From the NCBI RefSeq assembly GCF_005116675.2, contig NZ_CP050699.1:3247001-3311000 (forward strand): a stretch of 64,000 nt of DNA, written 5' to 3'. Positions 8,858 to 17,226 of this stretch are shown here, one piece after another (within the stretch, counting starts at the first letter, position 1; the number at the start of each line of letters is the position of its first letter). The notes under the pieces were generated by a model. That model saw only the letters and a list, made by a program, of their open reading frames with translations. It was not told where the DNA came from and did not search any database. The translations under genes and the position numbers were made by a program. The DNA is from Desulfosediminicola ganghwensis. GTDB lineage: Bacteria; Desulfobacterota; Desulfobulbia; Desulfobulbales; Desulfocapsaceae.

Positions 8858-9093
8858 GAAGTAGATCCGCTGCTCTGTTCGAACTGTGGTGAGGAGATGA
8901 AGATTATAAGATTCATCTACGATCGGGCAGTGATCAAGAAGATACTCGTGCACCTGAAACTGTACACGAAACCTGCCAAACAGAGGGCGCCTCCGGCGCC
9001 GTCCCTAGATTTTCCGAGATCGTGAAGTATTTGTCGTATGATGATGGCTGGCCGGGTTACGCAGTACCTGCGGTTGATATCAAATCACTGTAA
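8858..9093 (+). pseudogene. C-terminal relic of an IS91-like transposase
   Basis: The frame from 8858 reads EVDPLLCSNCGEEMK, then IRFIYDRAVIKKILVHLKLY, ending at a TGA at 9023. A different frame continues from about 9010 with YLSYDDGWPGYAVPAVDI and stops at 9093. This combination (DPLLCxxCG, then a VIKKILxHL helix, then a DDGWP tail) is typical of the C-terminus of IS91-type and related transposases, as I recall them. The N-terminal catalytic part is absent and there is a frameshift, so it is a dead fragment. Confidence 0.5.
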
Positions 9094-9365
9094 AACCGGT
9101 TAATGGGGGAGTTTGTACGAAATTTGGGTTTAAATTCGAAACCGCGTGCTTCAGCACGGAGTCTTACAGGTAATCACTCATAATAAATGGAAAAAATTTG
9201 TCTTTGTGGCGCTGATCGGCTAGGGTAGGCGTTACCGTGGGGTAATAATGTACGCTTACGCCTATGATCCCTGGAAGATATGAAAGGGCGATGGGGTGAG
9301 TCGTAACGTTTGCAATTGGAGCAGTTATCACAAAATAGCTTCTGATTGAATCTGGTTGAGTGAAA
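9094..9365. other. Non-coding stretch before the TRAP operon terminator
   Basis: No credible gene is seen. A small hairpin (CGTGC TTCA GCACG) lies near 9145-9160. The rest looks like decayed sequence following the transposase relic. Confidence 0.4.
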
Positions 9366-9391
9366 TACAAAGGCCGCCCCTGAGGACGGCC
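9366..9391 (-). terminator. Intrinsic terminator of the dctQMP operon
   Basis: Hairpin GGCCG..CGGCC at 9372-9391 with one internal mismatch, followed on the minus strand by TTTGTATTT. It lies 34 bp after the dctP stop codon. Confidence 0.65.
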
Positions 9392-9424
9392 CGTCTTTAT
9401 TAACAGTAAATAGTGGTAAACTCT

Positions 9425-10474
9425 TTACTCGGTGTAACCTAACTCCTTGGCATCTTCTTTATAGCCAAGTTCCCAGAGAGCGGAGCTGTAGATCTTGAGG
9501 AACTCCTGACCCTCAGGTGATTTTTCAGCGGCTTCGCGAACAACCTTGTGTCCTACTGCACGAGCTTTAGCCTGATCTTCATCAGACCACTTTACAACAG
9601 TAACATTTGGCAGAGATTTCCACTTTTCACGGGCAATAATTTCTTTATTGTAAACCATTGCTGAGAGATAACGCATACGATCTCTTGCTGCCAGTACGAT
9701 CTCTTTATTCTCTTGAGAGAGCTTTTCCCAGCTGGCAGTATTAACAACGAGTGGGAAGTATTCACAGGTACCGTTCTGAAGTGCTGGATCTAATACGTAG
9801 GACGCTACCTCATGAAAGCCCATACGCATGTTCTCATCCCAGAAGGTCCATTCTGCAGCTTCAATACTGCTGGTTTGAAGAGCGGTGTAGATATCAGGTG
9901 CTGAAAGGGAAACAGTGGTTGCACCTAATGCTTTATAGTATTGACCACCAATACCAGAGGTACGGATACGTAAGCCTTTTATTTTATCAACAGAATCAAT
10001 TGGAACTACAGACATGAGCTGCTCGTAGAGCGGGCTTACCATGGCATGGCCAAGATAGGTCATACCGTGCTTTGCATACAGCTTGGTGAACCAAGGATCG
10101 AGTTTTTCAACAAGATAGGCGCCTTCTGCATAGGTGCTGAGTGGTGAGCCCGGCTGGGTGGTAAAGCTGAACAGCGGATCCTTCCCTGGCCAGTATGCAC
10201 TGTATACCATGCCGGCATTAACCATACCGTTGCGAAGGCTGTCAAAGGTTTCAAAAACAGGGAACAGTACGCCTGCAGGGAAAACCTTGATCTTGAAGCT
10301 GCCCTGTGAAAGGGTTTCAACTGTTTCCGCAAAATTTTCGGCAATCCTCTGTTGCTCAGTACCAGGCATAGAGTGAGTTACCAGTCTCCAGTTAACCTTT
10401 TTTGCAGCGAAAGCTGCCTGTGACCCCATCATTACAAAAAATACTGACAGGATAACTGCAATCGTTCTTTTCAT
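9425..10474 (-). CDS. dctP: TRAP transporter substrate-binding protein, DctP family
   Basis: Periplasmic solute receptor of a TRAP carrier, about 350 residues. The start at 10474 gives a clear signal peptide (MKRTIAVILSVFFVMMGSQA, cleavage after AFA) and has GGGAG upstream; the longer frame to 10537 has neither. Family signs include the N-terminal THSMPGTEQQRIAENFAE and the carboxylate-site arginine region IKGLRIRTSGIGGQYYKALGA. The ligand is unknown but organic acids are usual. It is the last gene of dctQ-dctM-dctP, 142 bp after dctM; the larger gap may let it be made in excess. Confidence 0.88.
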   Translation of the reverse strand: MKRTIAVILSVFFVMMGSQAAFAAKKVNWRLVTHSMPGTEQQRIAENFAETVETLSQGSFKIKVFPAGVLFPVFETFDSLRNGMVNAGMVYSAYWPGKDPLFSFTTQPGSPLSTYAEGAYLVEKLDPWFTKLYAKHGMTYLGHAMVSPLYEQLMSVVPIDSVDKIKGLRIRTSGIGGQYYKALGATTVSLSAPDIYTALQTSSIEAAEWTFWDENMRMGFHEVASYVLDPALQNGTCEYFPLVVNTASWEKLSQENKEIVLAARDRMRYLSAMVYNKEIIAREKWKSLPNVTVVKWSDEDQAKARAVGHKVVREAAEKSPEGQEFLKIYSSALWELGYKEDAKELGYTE

Positions 10475-10616
10475 AGTTCTCCCTTGCTCCATGTTTGAGT
10501 TTTGAATTTGGCACCTACTCCAGCTCAACAGTGGCACCTGAATTCTGTTGTTAGTTGTACTCTTAATTATGAGTCTTCTCTTTTTTGTATAGTGGTTCTA
10601 CTCTGATTCTTGGTTT

Positions 10617-11933
10617 CTAAAGGCTCAGAAGTTTCTGCGGTAGCCAGAGGATTATCTCAGGGAAGATAAAAATCATTATTACACAGACTGCTTGGAGAAT
10701 GAGAAGCGGAATACTTGACTTATAAATCTCCACCATATCGACGCCTTCAGGTGCACATCCCTTCAGGTAGAACAGGCTGAAACCAAATGGAGGAGATATA
10801 TAGGCACTTTGCAGTATCACGTTGACCACAAGGCCAACCCAGAGAGGATCAAAGCCCATCTGGGAAAGGATTGGCGCAATAATTGGTACGGCTAAAAAGA
10901 TGACTGCCCCTGGCTCAAGGAACATGCCGAGAAGGAAAATAAACAGGGCAGCGACAACAAAGACCATTGTTGCTCCACCTGGCATATTCATGGCAAAGTC
11001 AGCGACCATGGCATTACCTCCTAGCCCAGAGAAAACAGAGCCGAATGCAGAGGCACCGATCATCATCCAGCCGACCATAGCAGTTACACTCAGGGTCTCA
11101 TAGCAAGATGAGTATACGATCTCCCAGGTGAGTCGTCTGTTGGCTACACCAATGGCAAGTGCACTTGCTGCACCAAAGGCTGCAGCTTCTGTAGGACTTG
11201 CAACACCGAGAAGGATGGAGCCGAGTACAACGATGATAAGTAGTCCGGGAAAAAATACGGTTTTCAGGGCGTATAGTTTTTCCAGCCAGGTGGCACGTTC
11301 TTCAACCGGTAGAGCCGGAGCAAATGATGGCTCGATGAGACCACGGATGAATATATAAATGATATAGAGCGAGGCGAGAAAGACACCAGCAGAGATACCT
11401 CCAGCGAATAGACCGCCAATGGAAACACCGGTTACAGCACCGTAAAGAATCATGTTGGTGCTAGGCGGAATAAGCTGCCCAAGGGTTCCACCACCGAGTA
11501 CTGAACCCATGGCAAGTTTTCGGTTATAACCGTGTTTAAACATCTGCGGAAGACCAATAAGTCCCAGACCAATGACACCTGCTGCAACTACACCGGATAC
11601 CGCACCGAGGATTGCTCCAACAAGGATTGTCGCGATAGCAAGACCACCCTTTAGTGGGCCGGACCATTTATAAAAGGCGTCATAAAGATCCTCGACCACG
11701 TTTATTTTTTGCAGGATATACGCCATAAAGATAAACAGGGGGACTGCAATGATGACAAAGTTATTCATGGTTCCCCATGAAGCGGAGACCAGAACATTAA
11801 GTGCACCCTCACCCCAGAGGAAATAGGAAAAAACAATGGCCACCGCAGCCAGAGCAAAAGCAATGGGTACTCCAGCTATCAGCAGGGGAAACAGGGCAAA
11901 AAACATGAAAAGAGGGGCAAGTTCACCAAACAT
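10617..11933 (-). CDS. dctM: TRAP transporter large permease, DctM family
   Basis: Large membrane subunit that carries the Na+-coupled transport path. It is 438 residues with about a dozen hydrophobic segments and the DctM family pieces GVIAAGVIGLGLIGLPQMFKHGY-like GLPQM, GGTLGQLIPPSTNMILYG, SPTEAAAFGA and the C-terminal SAYISPPFGFSLFYLKG. The length is normal for DctM (about 425-440). It sits between dctQ and dctP, 30 bp from the upstream dctQ stop. Confidence 0.9.
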   Translation of the reverse strand: MFGELAPLFMFFALFPLLIAGVPIAFALAAVAIVFSYFLWGEGALNVLVSASWGTMNNFVIIAVPLFIFMAYILQKINVVEDLYDAFYKWSGPLKGGLAIATILVGAILGAVSGVVAAGVIGLGLIGLPQMFKHGYNRKLAMGSVLGGGTLGQLIPPSTNMILYGAVTGVSIGGLFAGGISAGVFLASLYIIYIFIRGLIEPSFAPALPVEERATWLEKLYALKTVFFPGLLIIVVLGSILLGVASPTEAAAFGAASALAIGVANRRLTWEIVYSSCYETLSVTAMVGWMMIGASAFGSVFSGLGGNAMVADFAMNMPGGATMVFVVAALFIFLLGMFLEPGAVIFLAVPIIAPILSQMGFDPLWVGLVVNVILQSAYISPPFGFSLFYLKGCAPEGVDMVEIYKSSIPLLILQAVCVIMIFIFPEIILWLPQKLLSL

Positions 11934-11963
11934 CTTATATCTCCAGCGTAGTAGCGATTAGTT

Positions 11964-12431
11964 TTAGGAATTTTTAGACCGGTCAGTTAGCAGTGAGTAA
12001 ATATTAGCTACCGCCTGCCAGGCAAGGAGGCTACAAGATATTGGAATGACCCACCTGAACCACCAGACATAAGGGTTAAAAGGGGTCTGGAGGATCGAGC
12101 GCTCGCCCATCAGAGTTGCTCGGTATGCATTGGGGATACTGACGTAAATTATCACCAGTGCTACAAAGAGAATGACACTCTCAGAGAAGAGACCCTGGAT
12201 TTTCTTGAACTTTTCGGGGAGGTAATTGTTGATAATATCGACTGCGACATGTCCTTTGAGCATGTGACAGTAAGCGGCGCCAAGCATGAAAAAGGACCCA
12301 AAAATGAAAATTGACATTTCAAACGTCCAGCTTGGAGGTGTCTTGAAGAAATATGACTTCAATGCACTGTAGACGATAATTCCAATGAGGGGAAGAAGGA
12401 GAAGTGATACAAATCTACCGATTTTATTCAT
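11964..12431 (-). CDS. dctQ: TRAP transporter small permease, DctQ family
   Basis: Small membrane subunit of the TRAP carrier, about 155 residues with four hydrophobic segments. The loop TLMGERSILQTPFNPYVWWFRWVIPISC is typical of DctQ. The ATG at 12431 follows AAAGGA with good spacing; the longer frame to 12470 is rejected. It is the first gene of the TRAP operon and is transcribed away from the response regulator gene. Confidence 0.85.
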   Translation of the reverse strand: MNKIGRFVSLLLLPLIGIIVYSALKSYFFKTPPSWTFEMSIFIFGSFFMLGAAYCHMLKGHVAVDIINNYLPEKFKKIQGLFSESVILFVALVIIYVSIPNAYRATLMGERSILQTPFNPYVWWFRWVIPISCSLLAWQAVANIYSLLTDRSKNS

Positions 12432-12816
12432 ATTATATCCTTTCATGATTGATCTCAGAGGCCTGCACATGGGCCATTGTGAGATCTGCTTTACTGATAC
12501 GTCTTTTAGCAGTTTTAGGAAGATAGAAGGAAATGTTCTTCTTAATATCGGGATTTAGTAAATTTTGTGTAAATTATATGTAGATAAGTTTCTGTTTGTT
12601 GTTGAGAGGAGAGGCAAGTATTGTATTGTCGGTATAGTATGGCTGGGTGGGGTGGTAATGGCTGCTGCCTCTGGAACTATGACTATGTAACTGTTAACTG
12701 CCTAATATTAAATGGATAGCACTGTTTTCAGTTAAGCATTGTATGTTGATCATATTTTGATATGTTTGCCTGTAATCTGGTGCAGACAACATGTTTTTGG
12801 TAAGGGAGAGGGGGAA
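12432..12816. promoter_or_regulatory. Divergent control region between TRAP operon and two-component system
   Basis: About 385 bp holding the promoters of both divergent operons. It is AT-rich and non-coding. A tandem GTAAA repeat is present at 12558-12573 (listed separately). No exact sigma-70 promoter could be fixed by eye. Confidence 0.5.
12558..12573 (+). promoter_or_regulatory. CpxR-like direct repeat GTAAA-N6-GTAAA
   Basis: Two GTAAA pentamers with an 11-bp period, one helical turn, as in the binding sites of CpxR and other OmpR-family regulators. It lies in the divergent promoter region next to an OmpR-family regulator gene, so self-regulation and control of the TRAP operon is a reasonable inference. 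It is short and AT-rich, so chance occurrence is possible. Confidence 0.35.
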
Positions 12817-13548
12817 ATGTATAATTCTTCAGATGAAATAAGTTTACTGTTGATCGATGATGATAAAAAATTTTGTCGCTTACTAAAAGACTATCTAACT
12901 CCCCACGGCTATACTCTCACCATCTCACATACTGGTCAGGATGGGCTTGATTTAGCCTTAACCGAGAACTTCCATCTAGTGATTTTAGATGTAATGCTGC
13001 CTGGTATCGATGGTTTTGAGGTGTTGAAACGGCTTCGTCATAATCTCACCATCCCTGTTTTAATGTTCACCTCCAGAGGGGATGAAGTTGATCGTATTGT
13101 CGGTCTCGAGATGGGGGCTGATGACTATTTACCCAAGACATTTTCCTCTCGCGAGCTACTGGCAAGACTGAGGGCGGTAATTCGACGGGTACATATCACA
13201 GAACCCAAGCAGAATGTAGAGAGGGAAGAGGTGCTACAATATGGCCAGCTAACGATCAACACCTTGTCCCAGGTTGTTATGTTAAATAGTGAAGATACCC
13301 TTCTTACTCCGGCTGAGTATCGATTATTGAATTATTTAGCACAAAATAGTGGTCGGGTATTATCCAGAGATCAGTTAATGGAATTTCTCGATAATCGCAA
13401 CCATGAAACCTTTGATCGTATAATTGATAATCATATATCATCGATTAGAAGAAAAATTAAGGATGATCCGAAAAGTCCAAAATATATAAAAACAGTGCGA
13501 AGCACAGGCTATATGTTTATTGATTCAAGCCTTCAAAAAGCAGTTTAA
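12817..13548 (+). CDS. OmpR/PhoB-family response regulator (CpxR-like)
   Basis: DNA-binding response regulator of about 243 residues. The receiver domain has acidic residues in LLLIDDDKK, the phosphoacceptor aspartate in LVILDVMLPGIDG, and the conserved lysine in DDYLPKTFSSREL. The usual proline after that lysine is replaced by threonine. The C-terminal winged helix shows LLTPAEYRLLNYLAQ, SRDQLM and the recognition-helix part FDRIIDNHISSIRRKI. The ATG at 12817 is used, with GGGAGAGGGGGA upstream, rather than 12739. The paired kinase follows 72 bp later. Confidence 0.88.
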   Translation: MYNSSDEISLLLIDDDKKFCRLLKDYLTPHGYTLTISHTGQDGLDLALTENFHLVILDVMLPGIDGFEVLKRLRHNLTIPVLMFTSRGDEVDRIVGLEMGADDYLPKTFSSRELLARLRAVIRRVHITEPKQNVEREEVLQYGQLTINTLSQVVMLNSEDTLLTPAEYRLLNYLAQNSGRVLSRDQLMEFLDNRNHETFDRIIDNHISSIRRKIKDDPKSPKYIKTVRSTGYMFIDSSLQKAV

Positions 13549-13620
13549 CAGGCCCATGGGGTATAATTGTTTCTCCCTGTACTTTCCAATACTCAATGCC
13601 GCTAAACCTTACCAGAAGCC

Positions 13621-15138
13621 ATGAATGTATTTACCATTAGACTGAGTCTTGTCATTAAATTGTCGCTGTCTTTTGGTGTTTGTATCTTTCTGAGTCTGCT
13701 GGTGGCTGGCTATGCGTTCATTAATACTGAAAATAAACTGGTTAATGATCTGATTACCAACTTAAAGATTGAAACTCAGCAATTACAGCAAGTTGAAGAG
13801 GATCAACAGGTCATAAAACTGGATGAAAATATTCAGTTCAACGCAGACATGCTGGGGGCCATTTCAGCGGTAAAAATTTATAGTATTGATGATGTCGGCC
13901 CAACGATTATCCCCTTTTTTAGGATTCCTGAAATCCAGGCAATTATTGTTTTAGATGACCAAAAAACTATTTACGCCGCCTACTGGAGGCAGAATGAAAG
14001 TACCTTTTCCGGTACTAGATTGCCGCCATCCTTTTCACTGGAATCATTTAAAGTTGCACAGGGCATCGCCTCTTATAGGGAGCGGGAGGTTGGTGTGATA
14101 AATATCTATTACACCGATAGGCTTTTAAAACAGCATTTCCAGAGATCCAATGTTGAAGCCTTGAAGAACTTTGAAAAGAGTTCATCAAAGATCAAGGAGA
14201 TAAATCAGAAAAATAAAGTCCATCTCTGGGTGGTGTTGGGGGTAATCATAACGCTCTGCTCGGTTCTTGTCCTCATTACCATGAAGGTTATGATGAGTCC
14301 TATTATCACCTATCCGCTTGCTCAGATGACCGAGGCCACAGAGCGGATTGCTCGGGGAGACTTTGATGTTAAGTTAGAAGAAAAGAGGGTGGATGAGGTT
14401 GGGCGACTGGGTAAGGCCATTAATCATATGGCGTCACGTTTGTCCAGCTTTGTTACAGGTCAGAAACGATTCCTCGGTGATGTAGCCCATGAACTTGCCT
14501 CACCTATTGCCCGTACCCAGCTGGCGTTGAGCATCCTGGAAACTAAAACCCTTGAGCATAATCGCCAGTATGTAGACGATGCCATTGAAGAGATGGATCA
14601 CATGTCCGATATTGTTAATAGTCTGCTCTCCTTTTCACGGGCTGAAATCGTCCCCGGCAGTATTAATTTTACCAAGATTAATTTACTGTCTCTGGTTAAA
14701 AAGGTGGTGGCAAGGGAGAAGGCACATTATGCGGATATTCGGGTTGAGGTACATCCGGACATTACAGCCAATGGTGATGAGGAGCTGCTTTTTAGGGCAT
14801 TTTCTAATATTTTGCGCAATGCCCTGCGCTATGCCAAGGGGTATGGTGCAATTGCAATTACAGCCAAATCTGTAGAACGGAAGGTATGCATTGAGTTTTC
14901 TGACTCCGGTACAGGGGTTCCTGAGGAGATGATAGATCAGCTCTTTGACCCATTTTACCGTGTGGAAAAATCGAGGGAGCGTGATACGGGTGGAGTTGGA
15001 CTCGGTTTATCAATCGTTAAATCCTGTATAGAGGCCTGCAAAGGAAATGTCGCCGTAAGAAACGTAGAACCAAAGGGTTTCTGTGTTAGTGTAGAATTAG
15101 ACGGCTTAAAAACACCGGTTATTGCCACCGCTGACTGA
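13621..15138 (+). CDS. Sensor histidine kinase (HAMP, HisKA, HATPase)
   Basis: Membrane sensor kinase of 505 residues. An N-terminal membrane segment lies at about 10-33, a periplasmic sensing part at about 34-200, a second membrane segment at about 200-222 and a HAMP linker after it. The H-box is FLGDVAHELASPIARTQLAL (about 283), with HELASP in place of the common HELRTP. The N-box is FSNILRNALRYA, the G1 box SDSGTGVPEE, and the G2 box GGVGLGLSIVKS. With the preceding regulator it forms a two-component system. Its last 20 bp overlap the end of the convergent gene. Confidence 0.88.
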   Translation: MNVFTIRLSLVIKLSLSFGVCIFLSLLVAGYAFINTENKLVNDLITNLKIETQQLQQVEEDQQVIKLDENIQFNADMLGAISAVKIYSIDDVGPTIIPFFRIPEIQAIIVLDDQKTIYAAYWRQNESTFSGTRLPPSFSLESFKVAQGIASYREREVGVINIYYTDRLLKQHFQRSNVEALKNFEKSSSKIKEINQKNKVHLWVVLGVIITLCSVLVLITMKVMMSPIITYPLAQMTEATERIARGDFDVKLEEKRVDEVGRLGKAINHMASRLSSFVTGQKRFLGDVAHELASPIARTQLALSILETKTLEHNRQYVDDAIEEMDHMSDIVNSLLSFSRAEIVPGSINFTKINLLSLVKKVVAREKAHYADIRVEVHPDITANGDEELLFRAFSNILRNALRYAKGYGAIAITAKSVERKVCIEFSDSGTGVPEEMIDQLFDPFYRVEKSRERDTGGVGLGLSIVKSCIEACKGNVAVRNVEPKGFCVSVELDGLKTPVIATAD

Positions 15139-15925
15139 TTAATTCGAGCAGGCCGTTGTCGGTTATTATCTGTTTGCCTTGCTTGAAGTCAGCCAGTTTT
15201 TCTTTGACAGATTCATTACCTTTACACCCTATAGGGTACTCGAGGCTTCCGCCAAAATATGCCAGCTTTTTGTACTTGTTCTTCCATTTAACCTGCTGCA
15301 GATTATAGTCGAAGATTTCTTCGTAGCCGGCAAAGGCATCTAAACGCTTTTTGTCCAGCATTTTAAAACCCTGAATGACCCCATCCACATTAAATTTTAT
15401 AAAGTGGTCAGCGTTATTCCATTTATCCCCATAGGTCCAGCCTTTTTTCACCCCAATTAACAAGCCTTTAAGGGGGGCAAGCCCGTCCCATTGGAGGGGG
15501 GAATCGGGTCGTACGTAAATCACATAATTTATCGTGTTAATCGGTTCTGTGGAGTACTGGTATATTTGTTGCCTGGCCGTGTTTTTCCCGGCAGGAAAGA
15601 GGATGTCGATTTCACATTTTTCAGTTAATAGCAGAGCTCTTTTCCATGGCATAATCTGCAACTGGATGGTGTATCCCATGGCATGAAAACTCTCACGGAC
15701 AATGTCCCAGGAGGAGCCAATGAGCCGGTTAGAATTCTGGCCGGGGGGGATAATTTCAGCATCAAAATCATAGCTTTCAATGACAAAGCTAAAAGGAGGA
15801 AAGTCTGGCAGAGTTGCAAGTTTTACCACTTTTTCAGTTCCCATGGCAGGTCTGCTGATAAATGCGGTTGTAAAAAGAAACAGGAGTAAGACTGTTGTTT
15901 TTATGAAATTGCTGTGAGGCATCAT
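15119..15925 (-). CDS. Periplasmic substrate-binding protein, SBP_bac_3-like
   Basis: Secreted solute-binding protein of 268 residues. It has a signal peptide (hydrophobic TVLLLFLFTTAFI, cleavage near AMG), then the family start VVKLATLPDFPPFSF and a mid-domain IMPWKRALLL with TEPINTINYVIYVR. There is no permease or ATPase next to it, so it may serve as a sensor input rather than for transport. It is convergent with, and overlaps by 20 bp, the kinase gene. The ligand is unknown; amino-acid-like compounds are usual in this family. Confidence 0.72.
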   Translation of the reverse strand: MMPHSNFIKTTVLLLFLFTTAFISRPAMGTEKVVKLATLPDFPPFSFVIESYDFDAEIIPPGQNSNRLIGSSWDIVRESFHAMGYTIQLQIMPWKRALLLTEKCEIDILFPAGKNTARQQIYQYSTEPINTINYVIYVRPDSPLQWDGLAPLKGLLIGVKKGWTYGDKWNNADHFIKFNVDGVIQGFKMLDKKRLDAFAGYEEIFDYNLQQVKWKNKYKKLAYFGGSLEYPIGCKGNESVKEKLADFKQGKQIITDNGLLELISQRWQ

Positions 15926-16076
15926 AGGTGCTCGGAGAACTATTAGGAATTCATAACAAGGTTAAAATTGATTTTTTTTTATAAAAACAGATAACTATTT
16001 TATCAATAAATAATGGTAGATGCTGTAAGATTATTTCCCTACATGCTCCAGTGGTGGAGGTGGGAGAAATGTTATC

Positions 16077-16699
16077 TTGCTGTATGTCGATGAAACTTAT
16101 CAACTTGACTGCTATTGTCCTAACGGGTCAAGATTAAGTCCTCTAGGGTCAATCAGAAGTGGGTGCGATCCTGTCCAACGCACCGGGGCCACTTCTGACT
16201 GTGGGTACAGTTATATTGGTGATATTGGTGATAGAGTAACGTGCCGCTGTAATGCTCAAACTAAAGCTGGCAGTGGTTGTATTAACAACGGGATTTCAAT
16301 CAAAAGGGTTGAAGATGCGATCTTTAGCTACCTGCAGCAGCAGATATTGTCTTCCGACAGTGTGGGGGGGGAATAGATAATGCCTACGCTAGGATGGAAA
16401 AGGGCAATCCCGAGATAGAGCAGGGTACCGTTCGGCTTGAGGATATCACTGGTCGTATAGATAAATGGTTAGATTTGTACCAAGTTGGGCTCATTGACAA
16501 AGATACATTTTCTGCCTAGGTCGCTCCTTTGAATGAGCACAAAAGACAAGTAGGGGAGACTCTGGAACAATTTACAAGTGCCAAGGATGTGGTAAATGTG
16601 TCGGAAAAAATATTCATTACAGCATTACACATTTGGCTGAGGAGATTAATCACGCAGCCCTCTAATTATCAAGTCAGCTGTACATGCAATGATTTATGA
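16077..16699 (+). pseudogene. Decayed serine recombinase C-terminus
   Basis: The first frame (to 16376) carries a zinc-ribbon-like VTCRCNAQTKAGSGCINNGI followed by SIKRVEDAIFSYLQQQIL. A shift at a run of eight G just before 16371 leads into RLEDITGRIDKWLDLYQVGL, IDKDTFSA, an in-frame TAG at 16517, then VAPLNEHKRQVGETLEQF. A Cys ribbon followed by a helical 'lldlY..GlIdk..f' segment is the C-terminal layout of large serine recombinases. The catalytic domain is missing. Its position beside a tRNA gene supports an integrase relic. Confidence 0.5.
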
Positions 16700-16747
16700 G
16701 ATTGTTAGTGAATCAGAAAAAAGAAGGTGGAGGGAGATTGCTTAGTG

Positions 16748-16767
16748 CAAAAGGGAGCCTTCTCCCT
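16748..16767 (-). terminator. Terminator of tRNA-Glu copy 1
   Basis: Hairpin AGGGAG-CCTT-CTCCCT at 16752-16767, followed on the minus strand by TTTTGC. It lies about 17 bp beyond the tRNA 3' end. Confidence 0.5.
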
Positions 16768-16783
16768 CTTACACGAGCAAACA

Positions 16784-16859
16784 TGGTGACCCCAAGGGGA
16801 CTCGAACCCCTGTTCTCGGCGTGAGAGGCCGATGTCCTAGGCCACTAGACGATGGGGCC
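16784..16859 (-). tRNA. tRNA-Glu (CUC), copy 1
   Basis: Cloverleaf read on the minus strand: acceptor GGCCCCA pairs with TGGGGTC (one G-U), anticodon stem TCGGC/GCCGA with loop CTCTCAC giving anticodon CUC (Glu, GAG codons), T-arm CAGGGG/CCCCTT region with TTCGAGT. CCA is encoded at the 3' end. It is 76 nt and identical to the copy at 18826. The 3' end faces the putative integrated segment. Confidence 0.93.
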
Positions 16860-17226
16860 AGCAATGCGAGTGTATATAACTGACCTGGAAATCCTTGTCA
16901 ACAATTAGTCGACAGGTTGTTTGATTTTCTTCGATCAAAACATATGCGATGAGCATTTTGAAATCACAGATACAATATGTACTGGCCAGGGTCGCGCAAT
17001 TGAGTTTTGAGAGCAAAATATTCTCTTTAAACGATGTCCGTGCGTTGCCAGTTGTTTTTTTGCTGAGTGGTCTAACTTGAAAAGAGCAGTTTTTAGCCGC
17101 TGCTTTTTGCGTGTGTAGGTCAATATATCAGTGAGATATATGCTGTGCTGCGGTATGGTTACCGGGTTGCCATTACACGGAAAATCTGTAATGTAATGAA
17201 ATTGCAACCAATGTGGGAGGAGTGAA
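16860..17226. other. Non-coding stretch between tRNA-Glu copy 1 and the MBL-fold gene
   Basis: About 367 bp without a credible gene. It should hold the promoter of tRNA-Glu copy 1 (minus strand, near GTGTATATA at 16870-16878) and that of the gene at 17227, which has GGAGG about 6 bases before its ATG. Confidence 0.45.

Noticed and set aside
16935-17207. 90-codon minus-strand frame between tRNA-Glu copy 1 and the MBL gene
   Set aside because: No start signal or recognisable feature; probably chance.
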